This document shows positions 16,198-25,926 of a DNA stretch of 64,000 nt, one piece after another; the first letter of the stretch is position 1, and each line of letters opens with the position of its first letter. The notes beneath the pieces were generated by a model. That model saw only the letters and a program-made list of their open reading frames with translations, was not told the DNA's origin and ran no database searches. This DNA comes from Apilactobacillus micheneri (GTDB taxonomy: Bacteria > Bacillota > Bacilli > Lactobacillales > Lactobacillaceae). The stretch is taken from the NCBI RefSeq assembly GCF_002993975.1, contig NZ_POSO01000004.1, positions 1 to 64,000 of the forward strand, given 5' to 3'. The position numbers were made by a program, and so were the translations under genes.

Positions 16198-16791
16198 TTA
16201 GTTGAGCCACCAATTGTCAAATTCATTGAACAACTTTTTCATTGCGTTACCACGATGACTAATCTTATTTTTTTCTGTTCTATTCATTTGCGCCAACGTC
16301 TTTTCCATACTAGGTACATAGAATAATGGATCATATCCAAAACCATTGTCTCCCCTGGATTCTTCTAAAATAGTACCATTCAATTCCCCATTAACAACTA
16401 ATTTTTTACCATCATGTTTAATTAAAACCAGGCAAGTCTTAAAATTAGCACTTCGATTCTTTTTACCTGATAATTTGTTTAGTAATTTTTTATTGTTAGC
16501 AGAATCATCATGATCACCGGCATATCTAGCTGAATAAATGCCAGGTTCATCATTAATAACATGAACTTGTAATCCCGAATCATCAGCAAGAACTGGCAAA
16601 TTTGTCATCCTATGAACAGCTTGTGCCTTAATAGTAGCATTTTCTTCAAAAGAATTACCATCTTCCTTAATAGCGCCTATTTCTGGAAAGTCTTTTAAGG
16701 TCTTAAAATTAATATTTTTAGATGCAAACATATTTCTAAATTCAATAGCTTTATTTTCATTATTAGTAGCAATTACAATCGTATTTAACAT
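16198..16791 (-). CDS. XTP/dITP diphosphatase (RdgB/HAM1)
   Basis: House-cleaning nucleotide pyrophosphatase that removes non-canonical purine triphosphates (ITP, dITP, XTP) before they enter DNA or RNA. The conserved IATNNENKAIEF start, EEN block and LADDSGLQV, RYAG, and C-terminal SHRGNAMKKL are all present in 197 aa. Its start ATG overlaps the racE stop by one base, so the two are translationally coupled, as in Bacillus. Confidence 0.94.
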   Translation of the reverse strand: MLNTIVIATNNENKAIEFRNMFASKNINFKTLKDFPEIGAIKEDGNSFEENATIKAQAVHRMTNLPVLADDSGLQVHVINDEPGIYSARYAGDHDDSANNKKLLNKLSGKKNRSANFKTCLVLIKHDGKKLVVNGELNGTILEESRGDNGFGYDPLFYVPSMEKTLAQMNRTEKNKISHRGNAMKKLFNEFDNWWLN

Positions 16792-17603
16792 TAATATTCC
16801 TCCAATGTTTTCAAAGAAACTTTTTTAATATCAATATCTCGGTCTAACCATTCTTCTGCTACGAAGCGGAATTTTTCAACAGAACCAGTGGTATAAAAGT
16901 TTAATGTTCTAGTATGCGATAAACTATTTTTTAAGTTTAATTCATCAATTGTTTGCTTAATATCTTTAATTACAGCAATTCCTGGATCAACTAATCTAAC
17001 ATCAGCACCTACAGCATTTTGAATTAATTTACGCATAATTGGATAATGGGTACATCCCATTACTAAAGTATCAACATTATCTTTTATAATAGGCATTAAA
17101 TCTTGGGTTACTAATTTCTGATCTTCTTGACTCTTATAATGTCCATCTTCAACCATTGGAATAAATCTAGGACAACCTAGGCTAAAAATTTTAACATCAT
17201 TATTAATCGAACTAATAGTTTTTTCATAAGCTTTACTTTTTATGGTTCCATTAGTAGCAATTACACCTATACGCTTTTCTTTAGAAATATTAACTGCAGC
17301 TAAACTACCAGGATAAATTACACCTATAACTGGAATGTCTAAGGTATCTTTTAATAAGGATAGTGCATGAGCAGTAGCGGTGTTACATGCAATAACTAAA
17401 ATCTTAATTCCCTTATCAATCAAGAAATCGGAAATTTGTTGAGCGAATTTTTTTATTTCTTCAGGACTTTTTTCACCATATGGCAATCTAGCTTCATCCC
17501 CAAAGTAAATAATATTCTCATTGGGAAATTGTTTAATAGCCTCCTTAGCCACAGTGAGTCCCCCAACACCTGAATCCATAAAACCAATTGCACGTTTATC
17601 CAA
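16791..17603 (-). CDS. racE: glutamate racemase
   Basis: Makes D-glutamate for peptidoglycan from L-glutamate in the cytosol. The two catalytic cysteines are in VIACNTATAHA and MGCTHYP; DSGVGGLTV at residues 10-18 and PYGEKSPEEI are typical. 270 aa. The start is TTG (17601-17603), eight bases after AAGG. It heads an operon with the dITP diphosphatase. The 160 bases upstream are shared with the divergent yslB gene and hold the promoters of both. Confidence 0.94.
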   Translation of the reverse strand: MDKRAIGFMDSGVGGLTVAKEAIKQFPNENIIYFGDEARLPYGEKSPEEIKKFAQQISDFLIDKGIKILVIACNTATAHALSLLKDTLDIPVIGVIYPGSLAAVNISKEKRIGVIATNGTIKSKAYEKTISSINNDVKIFSLGCPRFIPMVEDGHYKSQEDQKLVTQDLMPIIKDNVDTLVMGCTHYPIMRKLIQNAVGADVRLVDPGIAVIKDIKQTIDELNLKNSLSHTRTLNFYTTGSVEKFRFVAEEWLDRDIDIKKVSLKTLEEY

Positions 17604-17779
17604 TTACTTAACCTTCTTTCAAAAAGTGTTTAAATATATATTATCATCCTTTTGGAAGTTTTGAGCAACCTAGCAACGATATTTAGTAACACATTCCAAA
17701 TTTTCTTGGATAAAATATACAAATCAATGATAAATTATAATATAATGAAAAATGACAAAAGGAATTGAGGTTAGTAAGT

Positions 17780-18268
17780 ATGAATAATAATCTTTATAAA
17801 AAAATCATGGGTAATAAATCTACTAGTCAATATTGGGGACAAGAATTATTAAGAGATATATTGATAAAAGATTTATTAGGTACTGATGATCATAGTATCC
17901 TTTATTGGGCTGGGAAAAAAATTGCACGAAGATTTCCACTTAGAGATGCTTTAGATGTTAGTTTATTTTTTAAGCAATCCGGCTTAGGCGAGCTATCAAT
18001 TATTTCAGAAAATAAACATGAAATAAAATGGACTTTAAGTGGAGAAATAGTGAAAGCTAGACTTGAATCTTCAGCTGATGCTGATTTTATGTTTGAAGCG
18101 GGCATTTTAGCTCAAATTGCACAACAACAAATGGGCGTTATTGCAGAAGCTGAAATGAATCCCAAGGAAGAAAAAAATGGTAAAGTAACAATTAGAGTAC
18201 ATATGGATCCAAAAAGTCCTACTAATGATTCTGATGATATTTCAAATTTTGATTTATATTCAAACTAA
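17780..18268 (+). CDS. YslB family protein (DUF2507)
   Basis: Cytosolic protein of about 162 aa with no known activity. The YWGQELLRDILIKDLLG start, LYWAGKKIARRFPL and FEAGILAQIAQQQMG blocks fit the DUF2507 family; the fold resembles NO-binding/V4R-like domains. The ATG at 17780 follows GAGG by nine bases; the TTG at 17765 overlaps it. It is transcribed away from racE and ends at a shared terminator with trxA. Confidence 0.85.
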   Translation: MNNNLYKKIMGNKSTSQYWGQELLRDILIKDLLGTDDHSILYWAGKKIARRFPLRDALDVSLFFKQSGLGELSIISENKHEIKWTLSGEIVKARLESSADADFMFEAGILAQIAQQQMGVIAEAEMNPKEEKNGKVTIRVHMDPKSPTNDSDDISNFDLYSN

Positions 18269-18306
18269 AAAAAGGCAACTTGTAATAAAACAAGTTGTCT
18301 TTTTTG
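18266..18306. terminator. bidirectional terminator between yslB and trxA
   Basis: AAAGGCAACTTGT pairs with ACAAGTTGTCTTT (one G-T pair), flanked by an A7 and a T6 tract, so it can end both converging transcripts. Confidence 0.9.
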
Positions 18307-18310
18307 TTAA

Positions 18311-18622
18311 TTATAGATATTGATTTAAAATTTTAGCTAATTGTTCTTTGCTGTGATAGCCAACGATGCTATCAACAACTTTGCCATCTTTTTTAACTAG
18401 TAAAGTAGGTATACTCATAATCCCAAACTTTTGAGGGGTTTCAGGATTTTGGTCAACATCCATTTTATTAAAGGTAACTTTATCCCCCATATCTTCTGAC
18501 AATTGTTCAACAACAGGTGATTGCATACGGCAAGGACCACACCAAGTTGCCCAAAAATCAGTTAAAGTAACCCCATCAGAAGTATCTTTTTCAAAAGTCT
18601 TATCTGTAGTTTCGGAAACCAT
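18311..18622 (-). CDS. trxA: thioredoxin
   Basis: General cytosolic disulfide reductase that donates electrons to ribonucleotide reductase, methionine sulfoxide reductase and peroxidases. The active site is WATWCGPC around residue 30, followed by the conserved cis-Pro in MSIPTLLV. 103 aa after choosing the ATG at 18620-18622, which is eight bases from GGAGG; the longer frame has no binding site. It lies 80 bases downstream of mutS2, as often in lactobacilli. The thiol peroxidase at 54433 is a likely client. Confidence 0.95.
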   Translation of the reverse strand: MVSETTDKTFEKDTSDGVTLTDFWATWCGPCRMQSPVVEQLSEDMGDKVTFNKMDVDQNPETPQKFGIMSIPTLLVKKDGKVVDSIVGYHSKEQLAKILNQYL

Positions 18623-18704
18623 ATTAATAACCTCCTTCGTATTTACTAAAAGTAAGTTTAGCATTTTAATATAAGATTGCAAATAATATGTCTTATACGA
18701 TATA

Positions 18705-21059
18705 TTATCTTAGCTTAACAACCGTAGATCCATCTCCACCAGCATTAGGCGCAGAATATCCAAAGTCAGAAACTCTGCGATCACGTTTTAATAAATTAGT
18801 TACACCCTTACGTAAGGCTCCAGTTCCTTTACCATGAATAATAGTAATGGAAGGATAGCCAGCTAATACAGCTGAATCCAGATATTGATCTACTTCATGC
18901 ATTGCATTTTCATAACGGTGACCTCTTAAGTCAAGGGTAGTCGATAATCCAGATGAACCAGACCTTTTTACACGCGTAGTAAAATTGTTTTCTTTTTCGG
19001 GTTTAACCTTTTCCAAATCAGTATCATCAATTTTCATCTTTAAAATACCAAGCTGTACTTCCCAACTATGGTTACCCATTTTACTCATTAATACTCCACG
19101 TTGGCCATAAGATTTAACTAGTACGTCGTCACCTTTGTGAAAATCATGCTTAGCTTTTTCTTTCTTTAATACTTTATTATTAGATAAACTAATATCCTGT
19201 CTCAATGAATTTAATTCACCCTTAGCGTTAATTAATTCATTTTCTTTAACTGAAACTTTACCAATCTGATCTTGTTTTTTGTGTAATTCTGCAATAATAT
19301 GATCAGCTTTATTTTTAGCCTTTTTAGCAATTTCATTAGCCTTTTCTTTAGCTTCAGTAACAAGACGTTCTTTTTGATTTTGATACTTACTAAATTTATC
19401 GCTCAATTCTGCATGCAATTTAGTGGCATCAGCTAGCTGTGTTCTCAAATATTCAGCATTTTCTCGAGCTTGTTTAGTTTGATCAGTTAGTTCAACAATC
19501 ATATTGTTTAAATCTTGACTATCTTGATCAGTTAATGAACGAGCTTCATTAATAATCTGATCTGATAATCCCAAGCGCTCTGCAATATTAAGCCCATTAC
19601 TTTGACCAGGAATTCCCATTAATAAATGATATGTTGGTTGCAAAGTATCAACATCAAATTCCATTGAAGCATTAGTAGTTTTTACACGATTATAAGCATA
19701 AACTTTTAATTCGGGATAATGAGTAGTTGCAACAACTTCAGAATTAACTTCACCAATTTTATCTAAGATAGAAATAGCAAGTGCCGCACCTTCTTTAGGA
19801 TCAGTACCTGCACCTAATTCATCAAGTAAAACCAAGCTTTTACTAGTAAGATTATTTAAAATATCGACAATGTTATCCATATGTGATGAAAAAGTACTTA
19901 AATTTTGTTCAATAGACTGTTCGTCACCTATGTCAGCAAAAACATTATCAAAAACACCAATTGTTGATTCTTCATTAGCAGTAACGAATAAACCAGACTG
20001 TCCCATTAATTGTAAAATACCTAACGTCTTAATAGTAATAGTCTTACCACCAGTATTAGGTCCAGTAATAACAATTGCACGGTTATATTCACCAATTTTT
20101 AAATCATTAGCAACCACTTTATCTTGATCAATTAGTGGATGTCTAGCTTGTTTTAAATTAACCCTATTGTCTGTAGAGACTAAAGGCTTAGTTGCTTTCA
20201 TCTTACGAGCATACTTAGCTTTAGCATTTATTAAATCTAAATGACCTAAAATTTTAGAGTTATTAATTATTTCCCATTGATATGGTCTAATTAAGTCAGA
20301 TAATTCAATTAAGATGCGTCTTTCTTCTTGTCTTTCAGCAATTTGATTTTGTCTAAGTTCATTATTTAATCCAATTACAGAACTAGGCTCTACGTATAAA
20401 GTTTGTCCGGAAGAACTACGATCATGAACTATTCCACCAAACTTATTTTTATATTCAGATTTAACCGGAATAACCATGCGATCTTCACGAATAGTTACTA
20501 TTGGCTCAGTTAAATATTTAGCTTGTTTTTTGGTGTACCCATTCATAATATTACGAATGTCTGTTTTTACTTTATCAATTCTTTTACGAATGCCATTTAA
20601 TTCTTTCGATGCAGAGCTTAATATGTTTCCTTCATCATCAATTGAAAAGGATAATTGTTTTGAAATAGTGGGTATAGTTTGAAATTCATCAACAATATCA
20701 TAAAGTCTTTTAAAAGAAACATGGTCTTCATACATTTTGTCAAAAAAAGATACTAAAGCATTAGCAGATTTTAAAACTTTATTAATTTTAGATAGTTCAC
20801 TGCCATTTAAAGTAGCATCAATTTTTAATCTCTTCATATATGGAGTTATATCATCCAATTTAGGAATCGATATTTCTTTATCTAAACGTAAAACATGCAT
20901 TCCATCGTCAGTTTCATCCAACCAAAGATTAATAGACTTATCGTTGTTAGTTGGAACCAACGAAGATAATTCATTTTTACCATTTTTAGTAGTTAAATAC
21001 TCATAAATTTTATTTTTTATTTTATTGTATTCTAAAGTATCAAAAACTTTAGTATCCAT
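18705..21059 (-). CDS. mutS2: MutS2 endonuclease/ribosome rescue ATPase
   Basis: MutS-like ATPase without the mismatch-recognition domain, 784 aa. MutS2 suppresses homologous recombination in some bacteria and in Bacillus splits collided ribosomes. Walker A GPNTGGKT, Walker B with LLDELGAGTDP and STFSSHM-type loop are in the middle; a long coiled coil (about 510-620) follows; the C-terminus is an Smr domain with LDLRGHRYENA and IIHGKGTGALRKG. ATG at 21057-21059 lies 12 bases after AGGAGG. It follows cvpA, the usual zapA-cvpA-mutS2-trxA order. Confidence 0.94.
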   Translation of the reverse strand: MDTKVFDTLEYNKIKNKIYEYLTTKNGKNELSSLVPTNNDKSINLWLDETDDGMHVLRLDKEISIPKLDDITPYMKRLKIDATLNGSELSKINKVLKSANALVSFFDKMYEDHVSFKRLYDIVDEFQTIPTISKQLSFSIDDEGNILSSASKELNGIRKRIDKVKTDIRNIMNGYTKKQAKYLTEPIVTIREDRMVIPVKSEYKNKFGGIVHDRSSSGQTLYVEPSSVIGLNNELRQNQIAERQEERRILIELSDLIRPYQWEIINNSKILGHLDLINAKAKYARKMKATKPLVSTDNRVNLKQARHPLIDQDKVVANDLKIGEYNRAIVITGPNTGGKTITIKTLGILQLMGQSGLFVTANEESTIGVFDNVFADIGDEQSIEQNLSTFSSHMDNIVDILNNLTSKSLVLLDELGAGTDPKEGAALAISILDKIGEVNSEVVATTHYPELKVYAYNRVKTTNASMEFDVDTLQPTYHLLMGIPGQSNGLNIAERLGLSDQIINEARSLTDQDSQDLNNMIVELTDQTKQARENAEYLRTQLADATKLHAELSDKFSKYQNQKERLVTEAKEKANEIAKKAKNKADHIIAELHKKQDQIGKVSVKENELINAKGELNSLRQDISLSNNKVLKKEKAKHDFHKGDDVLVKSYGQRGVLMSKMGNHSWEVQLGILKMKIDDTDLEKVKPEKENNFTTRVKRSGSSGLSTTLDLRGHRYENAMHEVDQYLDSAVLAGYPSITIIHGKGTGALRKGVTNLLKRDRRVSDFGYSAPNAGGDGSTVVKLR

Positions 21060-21076
21060 ATTGGCATAATACCTCC

Positions 21077-21562
21077 TTATCTTAACCATTTCTTATATAA
21101 ATCATGTGATAACAATGGTGTTCTATTAACAACAAAAGTAGCTACTTTAGAATCATAATATTGCTTCTTTATATTATTATCGGGCAGAACTAGTATAATA
21201 TTTAAGATTAAAAAAATCATAAAATATGAAATTATAAAACTAATAAGAGCTCCACCAAAGGAATTTAATTCATGAATAACTGGAATAGAAGTTACATGGT
21301 TTATTATTCTCATAATAAATCTCACAACCACAGAAAGAATAATAAATAATATTAAAAAACTAATACTATTACATAAGAGATGATTACTAATAATATTAGT
21401 ATGGGAAAATAAAATATCACTCAAATTTCTTGAATAAAGCAATGATAATAATAAAGTAGCTAAGAATCCAATAATTCTGATTATTTCTTGTGCTAATCCT
21501 TTTTTATATCCACTGTAAATACTAAAAATAAGTATTAAAGATATAATAATTGTAAATAACAT
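21077..21562 (-). CDS. CvpA family membrane protein
   Basis: Membrane protein of the colicin V production family, 161 aa, with four hydrophobic segments (about 2-20, 28-45, 64-90, 102-126). The GYKKGLAQEIIRIIGFLATLL motif after the first helix is typical. The family's role in Firmicutes is not settled. It overlaps the zapA stop by one base and runs into mutS2. Confidence 0.88.
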   Translation of the reverse strand: MLFTIIISLILIFSIYSGYKKGLAQEIIRIIGFLATLLLSLLYSRNLSDILFSHTNIISNHLLCNSISFLILFIILSVVVRFIMRIINHVTSIPVIHELNSFGGALISFIISYFMIFLILNIILVLPDNNIKKQYYDSKVATFVVNRTPLLSHDLYKKWLR

Positions 21563-21813
21563 TATTCTTTATAGTCCTTTTTTTCTAATTGATTAATCTT
21601 ATTTTGCAATTTTACCTGCTCCGAAAAAGCGTTAAATGCCAATAATATTGCAGCATCAGCCTTATCTATATCAGGTGATAATTCTTTTAATTGATTTAAT
21701 TGTTCATTCATTAATTCGGTAACTGTTTTCATATGTTCAACTGAACTTTTACCTACAAATGTATATGTTTTATTGTCTATTTTTGCTTTAAAGCGCTGAT
21801 TTGCACTAGTCAT
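21562..21813 (-). CDS. zapA: cell division protein ZapA
   Basis: Small cytosolic protein (83 aa) that bundles FtsZ filaments at the division ring. The N-terminal FKAKIDNKTYTFVGKSSVEHM and the C-terminal helix with ADAAILLAFNAFSEQVKLQNK match ZapA of Firmicutes. Start ATG at 21811-21813 is ten bases after GGAGG; the upstream TTG overlaps the binding site. First gene of zapA-cvpA-mutS2. Confidence 0.9.
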   Translation of the reverse strand: MTSANQRFKAKIDNKTYTFVGKSSVEHMKTVTELMNEQLNQLKELSPDIDKADAAILLAFNAFSEQVKLQNKINQLEKKDYKE

Positions 21814-21880
21814 GTTACACAAACCTCCTGATTATTCAATCACTATTTTAGCATAAAAATAAATTTAAAACAGTTATGCA

Positions 21881-21914
21881 TAAAAAAAGAGCGTCCTATA
21901 AGACACCCTTTTAA
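21881..21914 (-). terminator. terminator after the yrzB-type gene
   Basis: Minus strand AAAAGGGTGTC pairs with GACGCTCTTTT (two G-U wobbles) around a TTATAG loop, then T7. It separates the alaS-ireB-ruvX-yrzB operon from zapA. Confidence 0.87.
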
Positions 21915-21924
21915 TGAATAATAA

Positions 21925-22227
21925 TTATTCTTTTTTGTCATCATCTTTAGCTAAAAATGTGTTCAAGACAGATTCAACCATATCCCATTCTTCATCAGAA
22001 TCAATAGTTTTTAAATCTCCACCTTGAGGATCAGTAGGATCATCATCATCTGGTAATACATAAGCTTCAATGTTTACTTCATCGTCATCTGATTTACCAA
22101 CTGGATAAAGTAAAATATATGATTTTCCATAATCTTCTGATTGGAAAGTGAATAAAACATCATATAATTCTTCATTTCCATTTTCGTCAACCATTGTAAT
22201 TTGTTGTGTTTGTTCTTCGTTATTCAT
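21925..22227 (-). CDS. DUF1292 protein (YrzB family)
   Basis: Acidic 100-aa cytosolic protein of unknown function. The DENGNEELYDVLFTFQSEDYGKSYILLYP core and the EAYVLP block are characteristic of DUF1292. It is the last gene of the alaS-ireB-ruvX-yrzB cluster, the conserved order in Firmicutes, 15 bases after ruvX. Confidence 0.9.
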   Translation of the reverse strand: MNNEEQTQQITMVDENGNEELYDVLFTFQSEDYGKSYILLYPVGKSDDDEVNIEAYVLPDDDDPTDPQGGDLKTIDSDEEWDMVESVLNTFLAKDDDKKE

Positions 22228-22242
22228 TAATAAGCCTTCTCT

Positions 22243-22677
22243 CTATATATTTGTTAGTTTACCTTTACGATCTAAATAAGTTTGCAAAATTAATTCAGAA
22301 GCAATCTTATCAATGACCTTTTTACGACCTTTTCTAGAAGTATCAGCTTTCTCAATTAACATCCGTTCTGCTTCAACAGTCGTCAATCGTTCATCTTCAA
22401 AATCAACTGGTAAACCAAACTTTTCTTTTAACAGTTCACCATAGTGCTTTGATGCATCGACTCTAGGTCCGGAAGTGTTATTCATATTTTTTGGTAATCC
22501 GAGCACAAATCCTTGTACACCGTATTTTTCAACTAATTGATCAACGCGATCTAAACCAAATTCCTCTTCTTCTTCTTTAATCGGAATAATTTCAACTCCT
22601 TGAGCTGTCCATCCCAATAAATCACTAACAGAAATTCCAACGGTTCTAGAACCAACGTCCATTCCCATTAATCTCAT
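22243..22677 (-). CDS. ruvX: Holliday junction resolvase-like RuvX/YqgF
   Basis: RNase H-fold protein of 144 aa involved in the maturation of pre-16S rRNA, and related to Holliday junction resolvases. The acidic active-site motifs are in place: [16 protein letters not shown] near the N-terminus, LGLPKNMN, and [10 protein letters not shown]. It is placed three bases after ireB, in the typical cluster with alaS. Confidence 0.93.
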   Translation of the reverse strand: MRLMGMDVGSRTVGISVSDLLGWTAQGVEIIPIKEEEEEFGLDRVDQLVEKYGVQGFVLGLPKNMNNTSGPRVDASKHYGELLKEKFGLPVDFEDERLTTVEAERMLIEKADTSRKGRKKVIDKIASELILQTYLDRKGKLTNI

Positions 22678-22680
22678 AAA

Positions 22681-22950
22681 CTATTTATCCTCACTGTTAT
22701 TCTTAACCAAATAGAAACGAACTAATTCTTCAATAATTTCGTCTCTTTCATAACGACGAATTAGATTCCTTGCATCATTAAAACGAGGAATATATGCAGG
22801 ATCTCCTGAGATAAGATATCCTACAATTTGATTATATGGATCATACCCCTTTTCTTCCAAAGATTTATATACTAACAATAAAGTATCATGAACATCCTTA
22901 GGAGTATTATTATTTAAATCAAAATACATTGTTTTATCTGAAGCACTCAT
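22681..22950 (-). CDS. IreB family regulatory phosphoprotein
   Basis: Small protein (89 aa) of the IreB/DUF965 family. In Enterococcus, IreB is phosphorylated by the PASTA kinase IreK on N-terminal threonines and tunes cephalosporin resistance. Here the N-terminus [11 protein letters not shown] keeps a Thr (T7), and the [21 protein letters not shown]-like core is conserved. It lies between alaS and ruvX. Confidence 0.92.
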   Translation of the reverse strand: MSASDKTMYFDLNNNTPKDVHDTLLLVYKSLEEKGYDPYNQIVGYLISGDPAYIPRFNDARNLIRRYERDEIIEELVRFYLVKNNSEDK

Positions 22951-23016
22951 TCCAAAACACCTCTATATCTATGATGTAAGATAACATAATTTCAATAAAA
23001 CATTAATTATAAAATA

Positions 23017-25659
23017 TTATAATTTTTGTAACCATTCAATGGCAGCATCCATAGCCTTAGCAAGTCCTTCTGGATTAGATCCACCGGCTTGTGCTAAATT
23101 AGGACGGCCACCACCGCCACCATTAATTTCACTAGAAATAGCTTTAATCAAATCTCCAGCTTTGATACCAGCTTTAACCTGATCATCACTAACGGCAACA
23201 ATTAAATTAGCTTTACCCTTAATGCTTGTACCTAATACTAACACATCTGAGAGATTTTTATTACGCCAAGTATCAGCTAACTGTCTTAATTGACCCATAC
23301 CGGAAACTTTTAATACACCTGTAATTACCTTTAGATTGCCAGCATTTTGTACATTTTCAAATACAGAATCTGCTTGTTGGTTGGCAATTTTAGTTTCTAA
23401 AGTTTCTTGTTTTTGTTGCAATTCTTTAATTTCTTCTTGTAGTTGATTTATTCTATTTGGAACTTCTTCAAGTTTATTGGTCTTAGTATTAATAGCAATT
23501 TGTTTCAAAATATTTTCTTCATTGTTCAAATATTTAAACGCATCACCAGAAGTAACGGCTTCAATTCTTCTTACTCCAGCACCAACTCCAGATTCAGAAG
23601 TAATCTTAAATAAGCCCAATTCATTAGTATTTTTAACATGATTTCCACCACAAAATTCTACAGAAAAATCACCAGCACTAACAACTCTTACTTTATCGCC
23701 ATATTTATTATCAAATAAGGCAATTGCTCCCATTTTTTTACCATTTTCTTGGTCAGTTTCAACAGTATTAACAGGTAATTCCTTAAAGATTTGTTCATTA
23801 ACTAGTTCTTCAACTTTATTTAAATCATCTTCAGTAACTGAACCAAAATGAGTAAAATCAAATCTTAGATAATTAGGTTCAACTAAAGATCCAGCTTGTT
23901 GAGTATGATCACCTAAGATATTTCTTAATGATTGGTCTAACAAGTGAGTGGCAGTATGATTTTTCTCAACTTTACTGTGGAAATGACGATCAACATCTAA
24001 TGAATAACTATTATTTTTGTTCATAGGTTTTAGAACTTCAACAGTGTGTAAATTCTGACCATTAGGCGCATTTTGCACATCAGTTACCTTAGCACAAATA
24101 TCACCATTGGCATCTTTAATTATACCTTGATCAGCAACTTGTCCACCCATTTCAGCATAAAATGGAGTTTTATCAAAAATAAATTCAGCAATTCCTTTAT
24201 CAACTGAATCAACTAATTTTTCATTAACGATAATGTCAAGCAATTTAGCATCAGGAACACTTAGTTGATCATATCCAACGTACTTACTTGGTGTCTTAAT
24301 TTCAATTAATAAGTCACGTTGTACACCCATTGATTTCTTATCTCCACGTGCATTACGTGCTCGATCTTTTTGCTTTTGCATTTCAGATTTAAAGCCATCT
24401 TCGTCAACAGAATAGCCTTCATCATTTAGATATTCTCTGGTCATTTCTAATGGGAATCCATAAGTATCATAAAGCTTAAATGCATCTTTTCCACTAACAA
24501 CCTTATCGTCAGATTCTTTTAATCCATCTAAAAGATTATTTAATAAGTCTAAACCATCAGATAATGTTTCATTAAATCGTTTTTCTTCAGAATGAATAAC
24601 TTTTGCCAAGTAATCCTTTTGTTCTAATACTTCTGGATAATAAGATTTCATTATTTCACCAACAATTGGTACTAATTTGTATAAGAAATCTTTTTCAATT
24701 CCTAATCGATGTCCTGAAACAATTGCTCTTCTAATTAATCTTCTAATAACATAGCCACGACCAACATTAGATGGAAGTGCACCATCGCCGATAGCAAATG
24801 TAATCGCACGTGCATGGTCAGCAATAATCTTGAAGTCCACATCATCTTGATCATTCACACCATATTTTTTATTATTACTAAATTCTTCAGTTTTATGAAT
24901 AATTGGTAAAAATAAATCAGTTTCAAAGTTAGTTGGTGCATTTTGAAAAATAGAAGTTACACGTTCTAACCCCATCCCAGTATCAATGTTTTTTCTTGGT
25001 AGAGGTTCATAAGTATCATCAGGTTTATGGTTAAATTGTGAAAATACAATATTCCATACTTCCAGGTAGCGTTCATTTTCACCACCAGGATAGTTTTCTG
25101 GGTCATCTGGTTTTAAATCATCATGTTCAGGTCCACGATCATAAAAGACTTCAGTATCAGGGCCTGAAGGTCCTTGACCAATATCCCAAAAATTATCATC
25201 CATATCAATTAAATGATCTGGAGCAACTCCAGCAGCTTCCCAGTATTTTTTAGCATCAGTATCCTTAGGATAAACAGTCATATATAATTTGTCTTTATCC
25301 CAGCCAAACCAATCTGATGAAGTTAATAATTCAAAAGCCCAAGTAATGGCTTCTTTTTTAAAATAATCACCCACTGAGAAATTACCTAGCATTTCAAATA
25401 AGGTATGATGACGAGCAGTTTTACCAACATTTTCAATGTCATTAGTTCTAATACTCTTTTGTGAACTAGTCAAACGATGATTTTTAGGAACCACACTACC
25501 ATCAAAATATTTTTTCATAGTAGCAACACCGGAATTAATCCATAACAAGGATGGATCATCTTTAGGTACTAATGAAGCACTAGGTTCAATAGTATGACCA
25601 TGTTGCTTAAAAAAGTCCAAATACATAGCTCTAATTTGACTACTACTTAAGTTTTTCAT
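23017..25659 (-). CDS. alaS: alanyl-tRNA synthetase
   Basis: Charges tRNA-Ala; 880 aa, full length. The class II catalytic core begins at residue 1 (SSQIRAMYLDFFKQHGH), the editing domain has NHTATHLLDQSL and CGGNHVKNT zinc ligands, and the C-terminal DHHA1 domain ends with the Gly-rich GGGGGRPNLAQAGG. Its expression is controlled by a T-box leader with a GCT specifier (25660-25890) transcribed from a perfect promoter. Confidence 0.97.
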   Translation of the reverse strand: MKNLSSSQIRAMYLDFFKQHGHTIEPSASLVPKDDPSLLWINSGVATMKKYFDGSVVPKNHRLTSSQKSIRTNDIENVGKTARHHTLFEMLGNFSVGDYFKKEAITWAFELLTSSDWFGWDKDKLYMTVYPKDTDAKKYWEAAGVAPDHLIDMDDNFWDIGQGPSGPDTEVFYDRGPEHDDLKPDDPENYPGGENERYLEVWNIVFSQFNHKPDDTYEPLPRKNIDTGMGLERVTSIFQNAPTNFETDLFLPIIHKTEEFSNNKKYGVNDQDDVDFKIIADHARAITFAIGDGALPSNVGRGYVIRRLIRRAIVSGHRLGIEKDFLYKLVPIVGEIMKSYYPEVLEQKDYLAKVIHSEEKRFNETLSDGLDLLNNLLDGLKESDDKVVSGKDAFKLYDTYGFPLEMTREYLNDEGYSVDEDGFKSEMQKQKDRARNARGDKKSMGVQRDLLIEIKTPSKYVGYDQLSVPDAKLLDIIVNEKLVDSVDKGIAEFIFDKTPFYAEMGGQVADQGIIKDANGDICAKVTDVQNAPNGQNLHTVEVLKPMNKNNSYSLDVDRHFHSKVEKNHTATHLLDQSLRNILGDHTQQAGSLVEPNYLRFDFTHFGSVTEDDLNKVEELVNEQIFKELPVNTVETDQENGKKMGAIALFDNKYGDKVRVVSAGDFSVEFCGGNHVKNTNELGLFKITSESGVGAGVRRIEAVTSGDAFKYLNNEENILKQIAINTKTNKLEEVPNRINQLQEEIKELQQKQETLETKIANQQADSVFENVQNAGNLKVITGVLKVSGMGQLRQLADTWRNKNLSDVLVLGTSIKGKANLIVAVSDDQVKAGIKAGDLIKAISSEINGGGGGRPNLAQAGGSNPEGLAKAMDAAIEWLQKL

Positions 25660-25890
25660 AATTTTCCTCCAAAAAGCACAAAAACACCGTTGCAGTAAAG
25701 ACGCTTACACGCGGTACCACTTTACTTGCAACGATGTTTTCGTTTACCTCTTTATTCTCAATAACGCTGAGTAGCGATTCAATTCATCATAAAAAGACAG
25801 CATTTATAAAAATAACTCACCTTTCGCACCAGCCAAGATGTCTCTTAAATAGTTATTTAATATAAATATATTCTCTTCGTCATTCTCATA
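25660..25890 (-). promoter_or_regulatory. T-box riboswitch for alaS (specifier GCT, Ala)
   Basis: On the minus strand the leader has the stem I apical motif GGCTGGTGCGAAAGG, a base stem AATGACG/CGTTATT, the specifier GCT (25773-25775) followed by A, the T-box GTGGTACCGCG (around 25711-25721) and a terminator stem ending in T5. The terminator arm reuses the T-box region, so uncharged tRNA-Ala would favour read-through into alaS. The specifier agrees with the downstream gene. Confidence 0.93.
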
Positions 25891-25894
25891 TACG

Positions 25895-25923
25895 ATTATA
25901 AAATTTGTTAAAAATGGTGTCAA
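25895..25923 (-). promoter_or_regulatory. alaS leader promoter
   Basis: Minus strand TTGACA (25918-25923), 17-base spacer, TATAAT (25895-25900): a perfect consensus promoter immediately after the cshB stop codon. Confidence 0.9.
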
Positions 25924-25926
25924 TAA